Shown: in pieces, positions 15,172 through 23,823 of the stretch
Layout: each line of letters starts with the position of its first letter
Numbering within the stretch: the first letter of the stretch is position 1
Assembly (NCBI GenBank): GCA_029006135.1
Contig: JAQXGE010000036.1
Span: 1 to 42,687, forward strand
DNA: 42,687 nucleotides
Direction of reading: 5' to 3'
DNA from: Oscillospiraceae bacterium
GTDB taxonomy: Bacteria; Bacillota; Clostridia; Oscillospirales; Ruminococcaceae
Notes under the pieces: generated by a model
What the model saw: only the letters and a program-made list of their open reading frames with translations
Databases searched by the model: none
Told to the model about the DNA's origin: nothing
Position numbers and translations under genes: made by a program

Positions 15172-16863
15172 TTATTCCACGCTGATCATGTAATAGTAGA
15201 CCGGCTGGCCGCCCTTGATATGGCTGACTTCCACGCTGGAGCCGCACTTGGACTGAACCAGTTCAGTGGTGCGCTCCGCTTCCTCATCGGAAACGTCTGC
15301 ACCGGAGATGACCGTGATAAACTGGCTGTCCTTCTTTTTCATCGAACGGGCCAGACGGTAGGTCATTTTGGTGATGTCGGAGCCTGTGGCAACGATTTTG
15401 CCATTTTCAAGCGCCATAATCTCGCCCTTGCGGATGGGCTTGCCATCGAATTCACTGTCGCGCGCAGCGTAGGTGATGAGGCCGGTGGAGACCTTGCTTG
15501 CCGCCTCCATCATATTGACGGCGTTCTGTTCGGGATCCGTGTCCGGGTCAAAGTTCAGCATGGCAGTCATACCCTGCGGCACCGTGCGGGTGGGCAGCAC
15601 GAGAACCTTGCGGTCAGCAAGTTTCTGGGCCTGTTCGGCAGCCATGATGATGTTCTTGTTGTTGGGCAGAACAAGGACCGTCTTGGCAGGTACGCTCTGA
15701 ATCGCGGCAAGAATGTCCTCCGTTGCAGGGTTCATGGTCTGACCGCCCGAAACAATCGCGTCCACACCGAGATCCTCAAAGACCGAACGCAGTCCGTCAC
15801 CGGCCGCCACAGCCACAAAGCCATAGTCACGGTCGGGGTCCACAGCGGCATAGACAAATTTTTCACCTGCGGCAGCCTTTTCTTCGGCTTCCGCCTGCTT
15901 CTCAAGGCCCTTTGCCTGCTTCTGGCGGGCAAGGAACTGCTCGTGCATATTCTCAATCTTGAAATCGGTGAGGTAGCCGTACTTGATGGCCTCGCTAAGC
16001 ATCATGCCGGGGTCGGAGGTGTGCACATGGCAGTTTGCCACATCGTCATCCTCGATAACAACCACCGAGTCGCCGTTGGATTCAAGGAAGGCGCGCAGGC
16101 GGGTGACGCTGGCATTCTCATTTTTGTGGAGAAGGAACTGGGTGCAGTAGCCGTTCTTGATGTCCTCAACTTTCATGAGGTCATCGGCGAAGACGCCCTT
16201 GCCGGCAGCGCTGGAATCCAGCTTGGGCTTGGCAGCCACTTCGGCACTTGCGATCATCTCGCCGCCCTCAAAGACCTGACGCATACCTTCAAAGACCAGC
16301 ATAATGCCCTGACCGCCTGCATCCACAACGCCGGCCTTTTTCAGGACGGGCAGCAGGTTGGGTGTATCCTCAAGCGCAGCCTGACCGGCGGTGCAGACTG
16401 CGGCCCACAGGGTGGGAACATCATCTGTTTCGCAGGCGCTGCCGGCCTCAGCTGCCAGACGGGTAACGGTGAGGATGGTGCCTTCGGTCGGCTTCATAAC
16501 CGCCTTGTAAGCGGCTTCCACGCCCATCTGAAGTGCGCGGGCCAAATCAGAGGCCTCGGCATTTGTCTTGCCGGACAGCGCCTTGGAGAAGCCGCGGAAC
16601 AGAAGGCTGGTGATAACGCCGGAGTTTCCGCGTGCACCGCGCAGCATGGCGGAAGCGGCCGCTTTGCTGGCCTCAGCCACCGTGCAGGAATCCGGCATAG
16701 CGCTCAGTTCCTTGACCGCAGCACCGATGGTCATGCTCATGTTGGTGCCGGTATCGCCGTCAGGAACCGGGAAAACATTCAGCTCATCCACGCGGGTGCG
16801 CTGGTTGGAAATATTGTTGGCGCCGGAAAGAATGGCGTCGCGCAGAATCTTACCTGTAATCAT
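15172..16863 (-). CDS. fakA: Fatty acid kinase catalytic protein FakA (DAK2/YloV)
   Basis: FakA phosphorylates fatty acids bound to FakB proteins, feeding exogenous fatty acids into phospholipid synthesis. The 563-residue protein has an N-terminal DhaL/DAK2 kinase domain (about residues 1-200). Its Mg/ATP signature NVFPVPDGDTGTNM includes Asp35 and Asp37, and MLRGARGNSGV follows. A central domain and a C-terminal DegV-like domain complete the protein (about 310-563, with ADVSDEEAERT and GGQPVYYYMISVE at the end). The start at 16863 was chosen because AGGAG precedes it at proper spacing and the family begins MITGKILRDAIL; a longer in-frame reading would overlap the upstream gene. It lies 25 bp after the Asp23-family gene, the classic yloU-yloV order. 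No FakB gene is in the window. Confidence 0.95.
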   Translation of the reverse strand: MITGKILRDAILSGANNISNQRTRVDELNVFPVPDGDTGTNMSMTIGAAVKELSAMPDSCTVAEASKAAASAMLRGARGNSGVITSLLFRGFSKALSGKTNAEASDLARALQMGVEAAYKAVMKPTEGTILTVTRLAAEAGSACETDDVPTLWAAVCTAGQAALEDTPNLLPVLKKAGVVDAGGQGIMLVFEGMRQVFEGGEMIASAEVAAKPKLDSSAAGKGVFADDLMKVEDIKNGYCTQFLLHKNENASVTRLRAFLESNGDSVVVIEDDDVANCHVHTSDPGMMLSEAIKYGYLTDFKIENMHEQFLARQKQAKGLEKQAEAEEKAAAGEKFVYAAVDPDRDYGFVAVAAGDGLRSVFEDLGVDAIVSGGQTMNPATEDILAAIQSVPAKTVLVLPNNKNIIMAAEQAQKLADRKVLVLPTRTVPQGMTAMLNFDPDTDPEQNAVNMMEAASKVSTGLITYAARDSEFDGKPIRKGEIMALENGKIVATGSDITKMTYRLARSMKKKDSQFITVISGADVSDEEAERTTELVQSKCGSSVEVSHIKGGQPVYYYMISVE

Positions 16864-16888
16864 TAAAAAAAGCTCCTCATTTCTGTTT

Positions 16889-17242
16889 TCAATCGTCGAT
16901 AATATCATCGACGAAAACGTCGATGCGGGCCACCTTCAGGCCGGTTGCGTGTTCCACTTCATCCTTGACGCGGTGGGTGATGCTTTGGGTGATGGACGAA
17001 ATATTCAGCCCATACCCAACCTTAATGTGCAGCGTGATGACCAGCTGGCCGTCCTGCTGGCTGACCGTAACGCCCTGTTCAGGCAGAGAGCCGTTGCGCA
17101 GCGCCTCTTTCACAGTGCGGGACGCAGGGTTCTGGCCCATTGCGGCAATACCGTAGCAGTTTTTGGCAGCCTCGGCCACGAGACCGGAAAAGTAATCATT
17201 GGTGAGCGAAATATGTCCCAAAGGATTCACTTTTGTAATCAT
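16889..17242 (-). CDS. Asp23/Gls24 family protein (YloU)
   Basis: This 117-residue protein starts MITKVNPLGHISLTNDYFSGL and contains the conserved ECGVxGMxxxxx-like stretch in the form AAKNCYGIAAMGQN. It is followed by beta strands DGQLVITLHIKVGYG and a C-terminal helix with HRVKDEVEHATGLKVARIDVFV. Asp23 proteins are small membrane- or envelope-associated proteins linked to alkaline and cell-envelope stress; biochemical function is poorly defined. The start at 17242 is set by AAGGAGG 7-8 nt upstream. It forms an operon with fakA (25-bp gap), an arrangement conserved in many Firmicutes, which suggests a link to membrane lipid status. Confidence 0.93.
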   Translation of the reverse strand: MITKVNPLGHISLTNDYFSGLVAEAAKNCYGIAAMGQNPASRTVKEALRNGSLPEQGVTVSQQDGQLVITLHIKVGYGLNISSITQSITHRVKDEVEHATGLKVARIDVFVDDIIDD

Positions 17243-17297
17243 TGGCGATCCTCCTTGTTGGCAGCGCAAAATGCCATATTACAGTTTATGCGATTTT

Positions 17298-17303
17298 ATT
17301 ATA
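17298..17303 (-). promoter_or_regulatory. -10 box of the yloU-fakA operon
   Basis: A perfect TATAAT on the minus strand lies 55 bp before the Asp23-family start. The -35 region (TGTTCA/TTCAAA) is weak. The rest of the 17243-17491 divergent gap holds only this and a possible TATACT for the CBS gene on plus. Confidence 0.6.
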
Positions 17304-17491
17304 CACCATTTTTCCCGCTTTGAACAGGCCTTTTTTCCAAAACAGAGTACAAAATTTGCCCTCTGATTTTTTACATCCGTTTTTACAATCCATTCACAAA
17401 GTTGCCACGAACAGCGCGTATACTAAAGATACAAAAGCAATCTGCAAGGTTGCTTCACCATACACAGGCACCCGCAAAGGAGTTTTCCGAC

Positions 17492-17938
17492 ATGAATTTG
17501 TTGTTTTTTCTGACACCGAAACAGGATGTTTTATTTATTTATGAGGATTTCACGCTGCGCCAGACGCTGGAAAAGTGGTCAAACCAGCGTTTTGCTACCA
17601 TTCCCGTGCTGCGCCGGGACGGACAGTATCTGGGCACCATCACGGAAGGGGACATTCTCTGGGGCATCAAAAATCTGCACGGCCTCGACCTGGATGCCAG
17701 CGAGGATGTGCCAATCTCAAGTTTCCCCCGCCGCCGGGATTACAAGGCTGTTCCGGTAACCACCGATATGCAGGCACTGGTTCATGCCGCGATTGACCAG
17801 AACTTTGTGCCGGTCGTGGATGACCGCAATGTATTTATCGGCATTGTGCGCCGTACTTCCATCCTTCAGCAGGTCGCCCGCCAGTATGAGGAGCCCGTCC
17901 CTGCTGAGGCATCCTCCCGCCAGCACGCAGCGCTCTGA
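17492..17938 (+). CDS. CBS-pair domain protein
   Basis: This 148-residue protein consists of one Bateman module with two CBS motifs. The first is about residues 10-70 (RFATIPVLRRDGQYLGTITEGDILW) and the second about 80-135 (QNFVPVVDDRNVFIGIVRRTSIL). CBS pairs bind adenine nucleotides or c-di-AMP and usually act as sensors. Stand-alone Firmicutes members such as CbpB/DarB bind c-di-AMP and touch (p)ppGpp and pyruvate carboxylase control; whether this one does is inference from size and domain layout only. The start at 17492 has AAAGGAG 9-10 nt upstream; a reading from 17402 would add residues unlike the family. It is monocistronic, divergent from yloU-fakA, and ends at a bidirectional terminator shared with the surface-protein gene. 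Confidence 0.85.
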   Translation: MNLLFFLTPKQDVLFIYEDFTLRQTLEKWSNQRFATIPVLRRDGQYLGTITEGDILWGIKNLHGLDLDASEDVPISSFPRRRDYKAVPVTTDMQALVHAAIDQNFVPVVDDRNVFIGIVRRTSILQQVARQYEEPVPAEASSRQHAAL

Positions 17939-17970
17939 CTCATTACCTAATAGTTTCTCTCCTCCATACC

Positions 17971-18018
17971 AAAATCATCCCCCGGTTGGCAGTCAAATGC
18001 CGGCCGGGGGATGATTTT
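17971..18018. terminator. Bidirectional terminator between the CBS gene and the GLUG-protein gene
   Basis: AAAATCATCCCCCGG (17971-17985) pairs with CCGGGGGATGATTTT (18004-18018), with further pairs inside. A/T tracts on both sides serve the convergent genes. Confidence 0.92.
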
Positions 18019-18025
18019 ATTGATT

Positions 18026-21000
18026 TTATTTTGCGTTTGCCACAGCTGCGCGTTTCTTTTTGCGGTGGGATACCACGGCAAAAATGCAGAGCAGCAGTGC
18101 CGCCGCAAGGCCGCCAATCAGCAGCGGAAGCGGGATTCCGGCGCTGGGCTGTTCCGCAAAGGTTGTCTCCCCTGCGTTAAGGTTAAAGACAAGGTAGCTG
18201 CCGTCCTCACCGGTCGGCACCTCCCGCCAGTTTCCGTCCGCACCAAGGACAAGAATCGTCGGGCTGTTCTTTGTCTCAGCAGGCAGATAATGTACCGTGT
18301 GCGGTTCCGTTCCGTCACCGGGCAGAGCAAGCTGCCAGGTTTCTGCGGCCCCATCCGGCCCATCCTCCATCAAAGTCAGGGTGACAGCGTCCTGCGGGCC
18401 GAAGTTTCCTTCGATAAGCACAACAGCGCGTCCATCCTCCCTGCGGTCAGTACTTTCCAGGACATTGCTCTGGCGGGTATAAACCGCCTTGACGGTCTGA
18501 TCAAAACGGACCGCATCGCTCTCGTATTCCTCCCAGGCGCCGGTACAGCCGGACACCTGCGGAACCTCCGGCTCATTGGCTCGGTCAAACGCGGCATCAT
18601 AGTCCAGCGTAAACGCTGCCACCGTCTCCTCATCCGTCACAAAACGAAGCGTGAACGTGCGGAATGTTTCCGGAAGGCCGTCATTTTCGGTTACAGTTTT
18701 CCAAGTCTCATAGTCAAGCGGTTCCGCCTGACCCGCATAGCTGATGCCGTCAATGCCGCCCATCTCACTGCCGAGGAAACAGTTTCCGCTGATTGTCTCG
18801 CTCTGCGAGGCAAGGTCATTTTCCCCGCTCTCGGTTCCGCCCAGAACCGCTCCGACCTTTTCGTTTCCATCCGTCAGGACCAGACTGCGGCAGTCCGTTA
18901 CCGTCGCGCCGCTGCCTGCAATGCCGCCCACATAGTCGGCTCCTGACAGTTTTGCCTTGACGGCGCACTGACGGATGACCGCTTTGCTGCGGCCCGCGAT
19001 GCCGCCCACATAGTCGGCGCTCTCACTATCCATATCCGCATAGCTGGTGCACGCAAGCACTGTGCCCATATCCATCAGGCCTACAATGCCGCCCATGCAC
19101 TGCTTCTTTGCCGTCACTTCGCCGTTGTTGATGCAGTCACGCACCACAACACGTCTTTTGTAGGTAAAGTTGAGGGAATCGCTGCCTTTGACCTGAATAT
19201 CGTCCTCGGGATCAAGATCATTTTCACGAGCCATCGCGCCGGTAATGCCGCCCGCATTGATGTCCGCCTGAACACTGCCCTCATTGATGCAGTTGAAGAC
19301 TTTGCCTTCCGTGTCACCCTCGGTGTCCTCATCGGAAATATCCTCAAACACATCATCCTGCGAATCCTGTGACGCGCCAACAAGCGTGTTGGCGATTTTA
19401 TTAAGCTGTTTGGTGATGTCCTGAATATCCTGAATCAGTGCCTGTGTGTAACTTCCTGAACTGCTGTTGAGACTGCCCACACTGTCAACAATCGAAGCCA
19501 TGCTTCCGTTAAGGCTATTGCGGGCCGCAGAGATGGCATCCCGGTTGGTCAGTTCCACGCTGGGGACTTCAATGGTCAGCTGGCTGTCAATCTGTCCGTT
19601 GGCGTTGTGCTGTGCATCACCGGAAATTTCAAACTCGCCCTCGGCACTCTGGTTGGCCTCGTAGTCGGTGCGCAGAGCAGGCAGACTGCGTTTCGGGCGC
19701 TGCTGAGCTTCACCGGCGCGGGAGACATCAGTTCCGGCATCTGCGCCGGCTTCTTCTGTGGGAGTCACTGTTTCCTCTGCACCGGATTGCTCAGCCGGTT
19801 CCGGCTCGGGAGTCGGTTCTTCGGCAGGCTCCTGTGTCTGCGCAGGTTCCTGTGTCTCAGTAGGTTCCGTCGTTTGCTCTGGCTGCTCTGTTTCCTCCGG
19901 CTTCGGGGTGGGCAGAGGAATCAGAGGCTTGCCGGGCACAAGGCCCGTCTCAAGGGATGCATCCTGGCTGCTTTCCGCTTCCCCGCTGCCGGAGATGCTT
20001 CCCGAGCTCCCGCTTGCGCCGGTGAGTTGGGTCAGATCCGTAATGGTGACGGTGGAGGTGCCCTCTGTAATTCCGTTTGCGGCGTTGGTAATCAGGGTAT
20101 CCACTGCCTTGCGGGCTTCATCCACCCGATTTTTGAGGTCGTTGATTTGGCTGGTCACTTCGCTGGAGCAGGCAGCCGCATCGCTGCAGGTGCGGTCCAC
20201 CAGCGTTTGGAGGGTATCAAGCTGACCATCCAGAATCTGAAGGGTATCCGGCGTATATTGCAAAATGCTGGACGGCTCCATCTGCCCCACAATACCGCCC
20301 GCTTCCTTGCGGGCATGGACGGTTCCGTAGTTGACGCAGCCCTCAATATAGCCCGTCTGGCTGCCGGCGATGCCGCCCACATTGTACCCAATGTGCTGAT
20401 ACCCCACCGCGCCGCGGTTGACGCAGGCGCGGATAACACCGGCGGAAGCACCGGCGATACCGCCGATGTCCGTTGTGTCACTGGCATTCTCTGTGTTCAG
20501 CAGATCATCCAGCGTGAGATCGCCGAGGTCAACCTCATTCTGGCTGACCGTTGTATTGATGGTGCTGTCATTGGTGCAGTTAGTAATCACACCATCGTTT
20601 TGACCGGCAACGCCGCCGACAAAATGATTGCCGTAGATGCTGCCGTTCGATGCGCAGCCTGTAATCACGCCGGTCACGGTATTGTCCCCGGCAAAGCCTC
20701 CCACGCGGGTGCTGCCCGATACGATTCCACGGAATGTGCAGTTTTCGATTGTTCCTGCGTTTATCCCGGCAAAACCGCCTGCATCGGCGCGGGTTCCCGC
20801 AGGTGAAATCTGCCCGCTGAGGGTGAGATTGCGCACCACAGCCCCTTCCTGGATGTAGCGGAAAAAGCCCTGTACGCTTCCGTCCTGTTCGAGTTTGATA
20901 TTCTGAATCGTATGTCCCTGGCCCTCAAATGTACCTCCGAAGGTAGGGATTCCGGAAAAGCTACTTGTGCGAAGGTCGATGTCACAGTCCAGCACCACGA

Positions 21001-21187
21001 TACGGCCGCGGCTCCAGCTGTCCAGCCGGCAGTTTTCCGCCAGCTGTTCCAGATCCTCCGCGTCGGATATGTGGATGGTCGGCACAAGGTCCTCCTCCCC
21101 TTCCGCCAGTGCCGTGAGCGGCAGCATAGCAAAGAGCAGGCTCAGGCCGAGAAATGCCGGGAGGATTTTACGGATGATTTTTTTCAT
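18026..21187 (-). CDS. Large GLUG-repeat surface protein, membrane-anchored, partner of the MMPL pump
   Basis: This 1053-residue exported protein has a signal peptide at 1-28 (basic start, hydrophobic core, LPLTALA-EG). Short repeats of the type VGGIAG...I..C.N.G.V, the GLUG pattern of a right-handed beta-helix, occur in two blocks, at about 130-300 and about 630-765; ten C-N-x-G-like rungs can be counted. Between them is an insert with helical, coiled-coil-like stretches (about 315-375 and 545-605) and a Pro/Thr/Glu-rich linker (417-490). Beta-rich C-terminal domains (about 845-1010) precede one membrane helix (about 1017-1040) and a basic tail HRKKKR; no LPXTG sorting signal is present. The start overlaps the stop of the MMPL gene by 4 bp (ATGA), so translation is coupled. 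The function is unknown; it could be an extracellular partner or ligand-binding part of the pump. Confidence 0.85.
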   Translation of the reverse strand: MKKIIRKILPAFLGLSLLFAMLPLTALAEGEEDLVPTIHISDAEDLEQLAENCRLDSWSRGRIVVLDCDIDLRTSSFSGIPTFGGTFEGQGHTIQNIKLEQDGSVQGFFRYIQEGAVVRNLTLSGQISPAGTRADAGGFAGINAGTIENCTFRGIVSGSTRVGGFAGDNTVTGVITGCASNGSIYGNHFVGGVAGQNDGVITNCTNDSTINTTVSQNEVDLGDLTLDDLLNTENASDTTDIGGIAGASAGVIRACVNRGAVGYQHIGYNVGGIAGSQTGYIEGCVNYGTVHARKEAGGIVGQMEPSSILQYTPDTLQILDGQLDTLQTLVDRTCSDAAACSSEVTSQINDLKNRVDEARKAVDTLITNAANGITEGTSTVTITDLTQLTGASGSSGSISGSGEAESSQDASLETGLVPGKPLIPLPTPKPEETEQPEQTTEPTETQEPAQTQEPAEEPTPEPEPAEQSGAEETVTPTEEAGADAGTDVSRAGEAQQRPKRSLPALRTDYEANQSAEGEFEISGDAQHNANGQIDSQLTIEVPSVELTNRDAISAARNSLNGSMASIVDSVGSLNSSSGSYTQALIQDIQDITKQLNKIANTLVGASQDSQDDVFEDISDEDTEGDTEGKVFNCINEGSVQADINAGGITGAMARENDLDPEDDIQVKGSDSLNFTYKRRVVVRDCINNGEVTAKKQCMGGIVGLMDMGTVLACTSYADMDSESADYVGGIAGRSKAVIRQCAVKAKLSGADYVGGIAGSGATVTDCRSLVLTDGNEKVGAVLGGTESGENDLASQSETISGNCFLGSEMGGIDGISYAGQAEPLDYETWKTVTENDGLPETFRTFTLRFVTDEETVAAFTLDYDAAFDRANEPEVPQVSGCTGAWEEYESDAVRFDQTVKAVYTRQSNVLESTDRREDGRAVVLIEGNFGPQDAVTLTLMEDGPDGAAETWQLALPGDGTEPHTVHYLPAETKNSPTILVLGADGNWREVPTGEDGSYLVFNLNAGETTFAEQPSAGIPLPLLIGGLAAALLLCIFAVVSHRKKKRAAVANAK

Positions 21188-23718
21188 TGCTGGGTTTCCT
21201 CCCTCTTGTTTGTTTCCTGTGTTTTGGATGACGGCTGCGGTTCCGGGCCATCCGGCGCGGGCTGCGTGTCAGGCAGGTAGTAGTCCTGTTCTTCCACGGT
21301 CACCGCTGTGCCGTTGCTGACCGCCGCATTGATTGTGCCGCGCAGTGTACCGTTGATTTCGGCATCCACCACGCCGCTCACATAGCCGCGGACCCGGCCG
21401 TTGACGCGGACGGTTCCGGTGGCCGAGTGATTGTATGCGGTCAGGTCCAGGCCGCGCATCTCAAAGCTCGTGCGCTCAACGATGGAATCGCCCACAAGCA
21501 GGATCTGCGGCAGGACCGCCAGAACCAGCACAATGGAGATGATTGTGCCGCGGCCCAGACAGGTACCGACCGCCGCGATAACAGCGTTGGAACTCATCAT
21601 GCCAATCAGGGTGCCTGCCGCCGCCAGCATGGCGCCGGAGGTCAGGATTGTGGGGAACGCCTCATTGAGGGCGGTAATCATGGCCTCTTTGATGGGCATC
21701 CGCTTTTTCAAATCATTGTAGTGGCTGGAAATAACAATTGCATAGTCAATATTGGCGCCCATCTGGATGGCGTTGACAACGAGGTAGCCAAGGAAATACA
21801 GCGGTTCGCCCTGGATATACGGCACAGAGAAGTTGATCCAGATACTTCCCTGAATGACAAGAATCAGGAGAACCGGCAGACCGGCGGACTTAAAGGTGAA
21901 CAGCAGAATGATAATGACAAAGAGCGCGGACAAAACACTGATGACCACGTTATCCTGCTCAAAAGATGCTGCCAGGTCCTTGGCACTGGTGGAATTACCC
22001 ACCACATAGTAATCGCCGTCATAATGCCGGGCAAGAATGGTATGGATTTGGTCAAGGAAAGCCATGGTTTCATCGCTCTCCTCGGGCAGGTTCAGGTAAA
22101 CAACCAGGCGGCTGTACCGGTCGTTCTGAAGCTGTGCCTGCGCCTTATCAAGCTGTGCAAACAGTTCGTCAATCTGTTCCTGCTGGTCACCCTCCAGCGT
22201 GATGTTCCCGTTCTGCATTTCCTGCTTGACGTACATAAACATATCAAACAGCGGAACTTTGTATTCGGACAGGCCATTGAGGAGTTCACCGTACTGATCC
22301 TGGTTCACCGCATACGCCCCATACAGTGCCTTTGCGACCTCATAATCGACGCCAACCAGTTCGGAGAGCTGTCGCGGCGTCAGGGCATCGGCCAGCATAT
22401 AGCCGTCCATTGCCTCAATATTGGCAAGGCCCATTGTGGACTTGACTTCGGGGCAGGCGTCCAGTTCCTCGAGGACTTCACGCTCGGCGTTATAGTCACC
22501 CGACGGGACAATGACCGCCACCATGTTGGAGTTTCCGAAAGTTTTCTTGATGGTCTGGTGTGCAATCTGTGTCTCGTTCTGCTTGGCCGTAGTCAGATCA
22601 TTAAAGCTGTAGCAGTACGGGCATTTGCTGGAAAATACCGCGGCAACCACAACCACCGCGACAAAAATAGGCGGTACGACATACCGTGTTTTTACATCGA
22701 ATTTGCCGAGCGCGGTGATTTTGGGAACAAGATTTCTGTGCTTGGTCTCGTCAATTTTCTTGCTGAACACCATCAGCAGTCCGGGCATCAGCGTGAACAC
22801 GGACAGCAGGCTGAAAAAGATTGCCTTGATCAGGACTACCGCCATATCGCGGCCGATGCCGAACTTCATGAAAGACAGGGCGGCCAGGCCGCAAATTGTT
22901 GTGAGGGAGGAGGAACTGATTTCCGGAATGGCCTTTGCAAGTGCTGCAATGCAGGCTTCCCGCGCGCCTTTTGTTTCATGTTCATCGCTGAAACGGTGAC
23001 AGAGGATAATCGCATAGTCGATGGCCAGTGCAAGCTGAAGCACAACCGTGACGGAGTTAGAAATAAAGGAAATTTTACCGCACAGGAAATTGGTTCCCAT
23101 GTTGAGAACAGCCGCCACGATAAACGTGACGAGAAGGACCGGAACCTCGGCATACGAGCGGGACGTAAGGGTCAAAACCACCACGATAATGACCGCAGCG
23201 ACCGCCAGAATCCCACCCATCTCACTGGCCAGTTCCGCGGAGGCATCCTGCCCCACCTCACTGTCTATATAGCTGTCATAGCCGGAGAGAAGCGACTCGA
23301 TTTCATGCCGGGCATCGATGCTCACCGTGTCAGTCGCCGTTCCGTCAAATCCAACCGTGTAGAGTGCGGAAGCGTTTTTATAATGGTCCTCGGTGTCATC
23401 AAATTCCACCGAGTCCACGCCTTCGATTTCCTCAATCTGTTCACGGAGTTCTTCCGCCGTGTCGTAGGTGATGTTGGAAACCATCACTCGCGCGGAACCG
23501 AGTGTGACGAAATTATCGTTCATCACGGTCAGGCCCTGCCGCGTCTCGGTATCATCGGGCAGATAGGTGGTAAGGTCATTTTCCACCTCGACCCAGCCCA
23601 TCGCAAACACACTGAATATCAGAGCAAAAATATAGAGCAGGAAGAAAAGGCTGCGCTTATCCACAATAAACGTGGCAACCTTTTCCATTCCGTTCGGCTG
23701 GTTTTTCTTTTCCTTCAT
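21184..23718 (-). CDS. MMPL/RND-family membrane transporter
   Basis: This 844-residue RND-superfamily protein is duplicated internally: each half has one membrane helix, a large outside loop, then five helices. Helix 1 is at about residues 24-43, followed by the loop with NDLTTYLPDDTETRQG. The Asp-Tyr proton-relay motif appears twice, as LAIDYAIILCHRFSD and ANIDYAIVISSHYND. Family members export lipids, fatty acids or drugs using the proton gradient; the substrate here is unknown. The start at 23718 is preferred because AAGGAGG lies upstream and the in-frame ATG at 23754 falls inside a TATAAT -10 box. After the last helix is an unusual tail with glycine-spaced beta-like repeats (VNGRVRGYVSGVVDAEIN, then GTLRGTINAAVSNG) and a Pro/Gln-rich end. 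It is first of a two-gene operon with the GLUG protein. Confidence 0.93.
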   Translation of the reverse strand: MKEKKNQPNGMEKVATFIVDKRSLFFLLYIFALIFSVFAMGWVEVENDLTTYLPDDTETRQGLTVMNDNFVTLGSARVMVSNITYDTAEELREQIEEIEGVDSVEFDDTEDHYKNASALYTVGFDGTATDTVSIDARHEIESLLSGYDSYIDSEVGQDASAELASEMGGILAVAAVIIVVVLTLTSRSYAEVPVLLVTFIVAAVLNMGTNFLCGKISFISNSVTVVLQLALAIDYAIILCHRFSDEHETKGAREACIAALAKAIPEISSSSLTTICGLAALSFMKFGIGRDMAVVLIKAIFFSLLSVFTLMPGLLMVFSKKIDETKHRNLVPKITALGKFDVKTRYVVPPIFVAVVVVAAVFSSKCPYCYSFNDLTTAKQNETQIAHQTIKKTFGNSNMVAVIVPSGDYNAEREVLEELDACPEVKSTMGLANIEAMDGYMLADALTPRQLSELVGVDYEVAKALYGAYAVNQDQYGELLNGLSEYKVPLFDMFMYVKQEMQNGNITLEGDQQEQIDELFAQLDKAQAQLQNDRYSRLVVYLNLPEESDETMAFLDQIHTILARHYDGDYYVVGNSTSAKDLAASFEQDNVVISVLSALFVIIILLFTFKSAGLPVLLILVIQGSIWINFSVPYIQGEPLYFLGYLVVNAIQMGANIDYAIVISSHYNDLKKRMPIKEAMITALNEAFPTILTSGAMLAAAGTLIGMMSSNAVIAAVGTCLGRGTIISIVLVLAVLPQILLVGDSIVERTSFEMRGLDLTAYNHSATGTVRVNGRVRGYVSGVVDAEINGTLRGTINAAVSNGTAVTVEEQDYYLPDTQPAPDGPEPQPSSKTQETNKREETQQ

Positions 23719-23752
23719 TGCCGGGTTATCCTCCTTGTCAATTTCGTATTCC

Positions 23753-23758
23753 ATTATA
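23753..23758 (-). promoter_or_regulatory. -10 box of the MMPL-GLUG operon
   Basis: A perfect TATAAT on the minus strand, 34 bp before the chosen MMPL start. The -35 is not consensus, which fits an activator- or repressor-controlled promoter. Confidence 0.65.
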
Positions 23759-23760
23759 GC

Positions 23761-23779
23761 GAATTGGCCCTTCCAATTC
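23761..23779. promoter_or_regulatory. Dyad GAATTGG-N5-CCAATTC in the MMPL promoter spacer
   Basis: A perfect 7-bp inverted repeat immediately upstream of the -10 box, placed where a repressor would block RNA polymerase. The bound protein is unknown. Confidence 0.55.
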
Positions 23780-23793
23780 CATAGCCAAATTAT

Positions 23794-23823
23794 GAACAGC
23801 TGTATAAAAATGTACAGTTGTTC
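23794..23823. promoter_or_regulatory. Operator-like dyad upstream of the MMPL promoter
   Basis: GAACAGCTGTA (23794-23804) and TACAGTTGTTC (23813-23823) form 11-12 bp arms with one mismatch around an 8-bp spacer. It is 35-65 bp upstream of the -10 box and is not followed by a T-run, so a DNA-binding site is more likely than a terminator. Confidence 0.55.

Noticed and set aside
15127-16866. 579-codon open frame on the plus strand
   Set aside because: Mirror of fakA in the opposite strand; His/Gly/Val-rich low-information translation typical of such shadows.
19750-19950. Repetitive DNA that could suggest a short tandem-repeat or CRISPR-like array
   Set aside because: It encodes the Pro/Thr/Glu linker of the GLUG protein; repeats are irregular and in frame, with no spacers.
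21427-23784. 785-codon open frame on the plus strand
   Set aside because: Antisense of the MMPL gene, whose proton-relay motifs and family length are clear.
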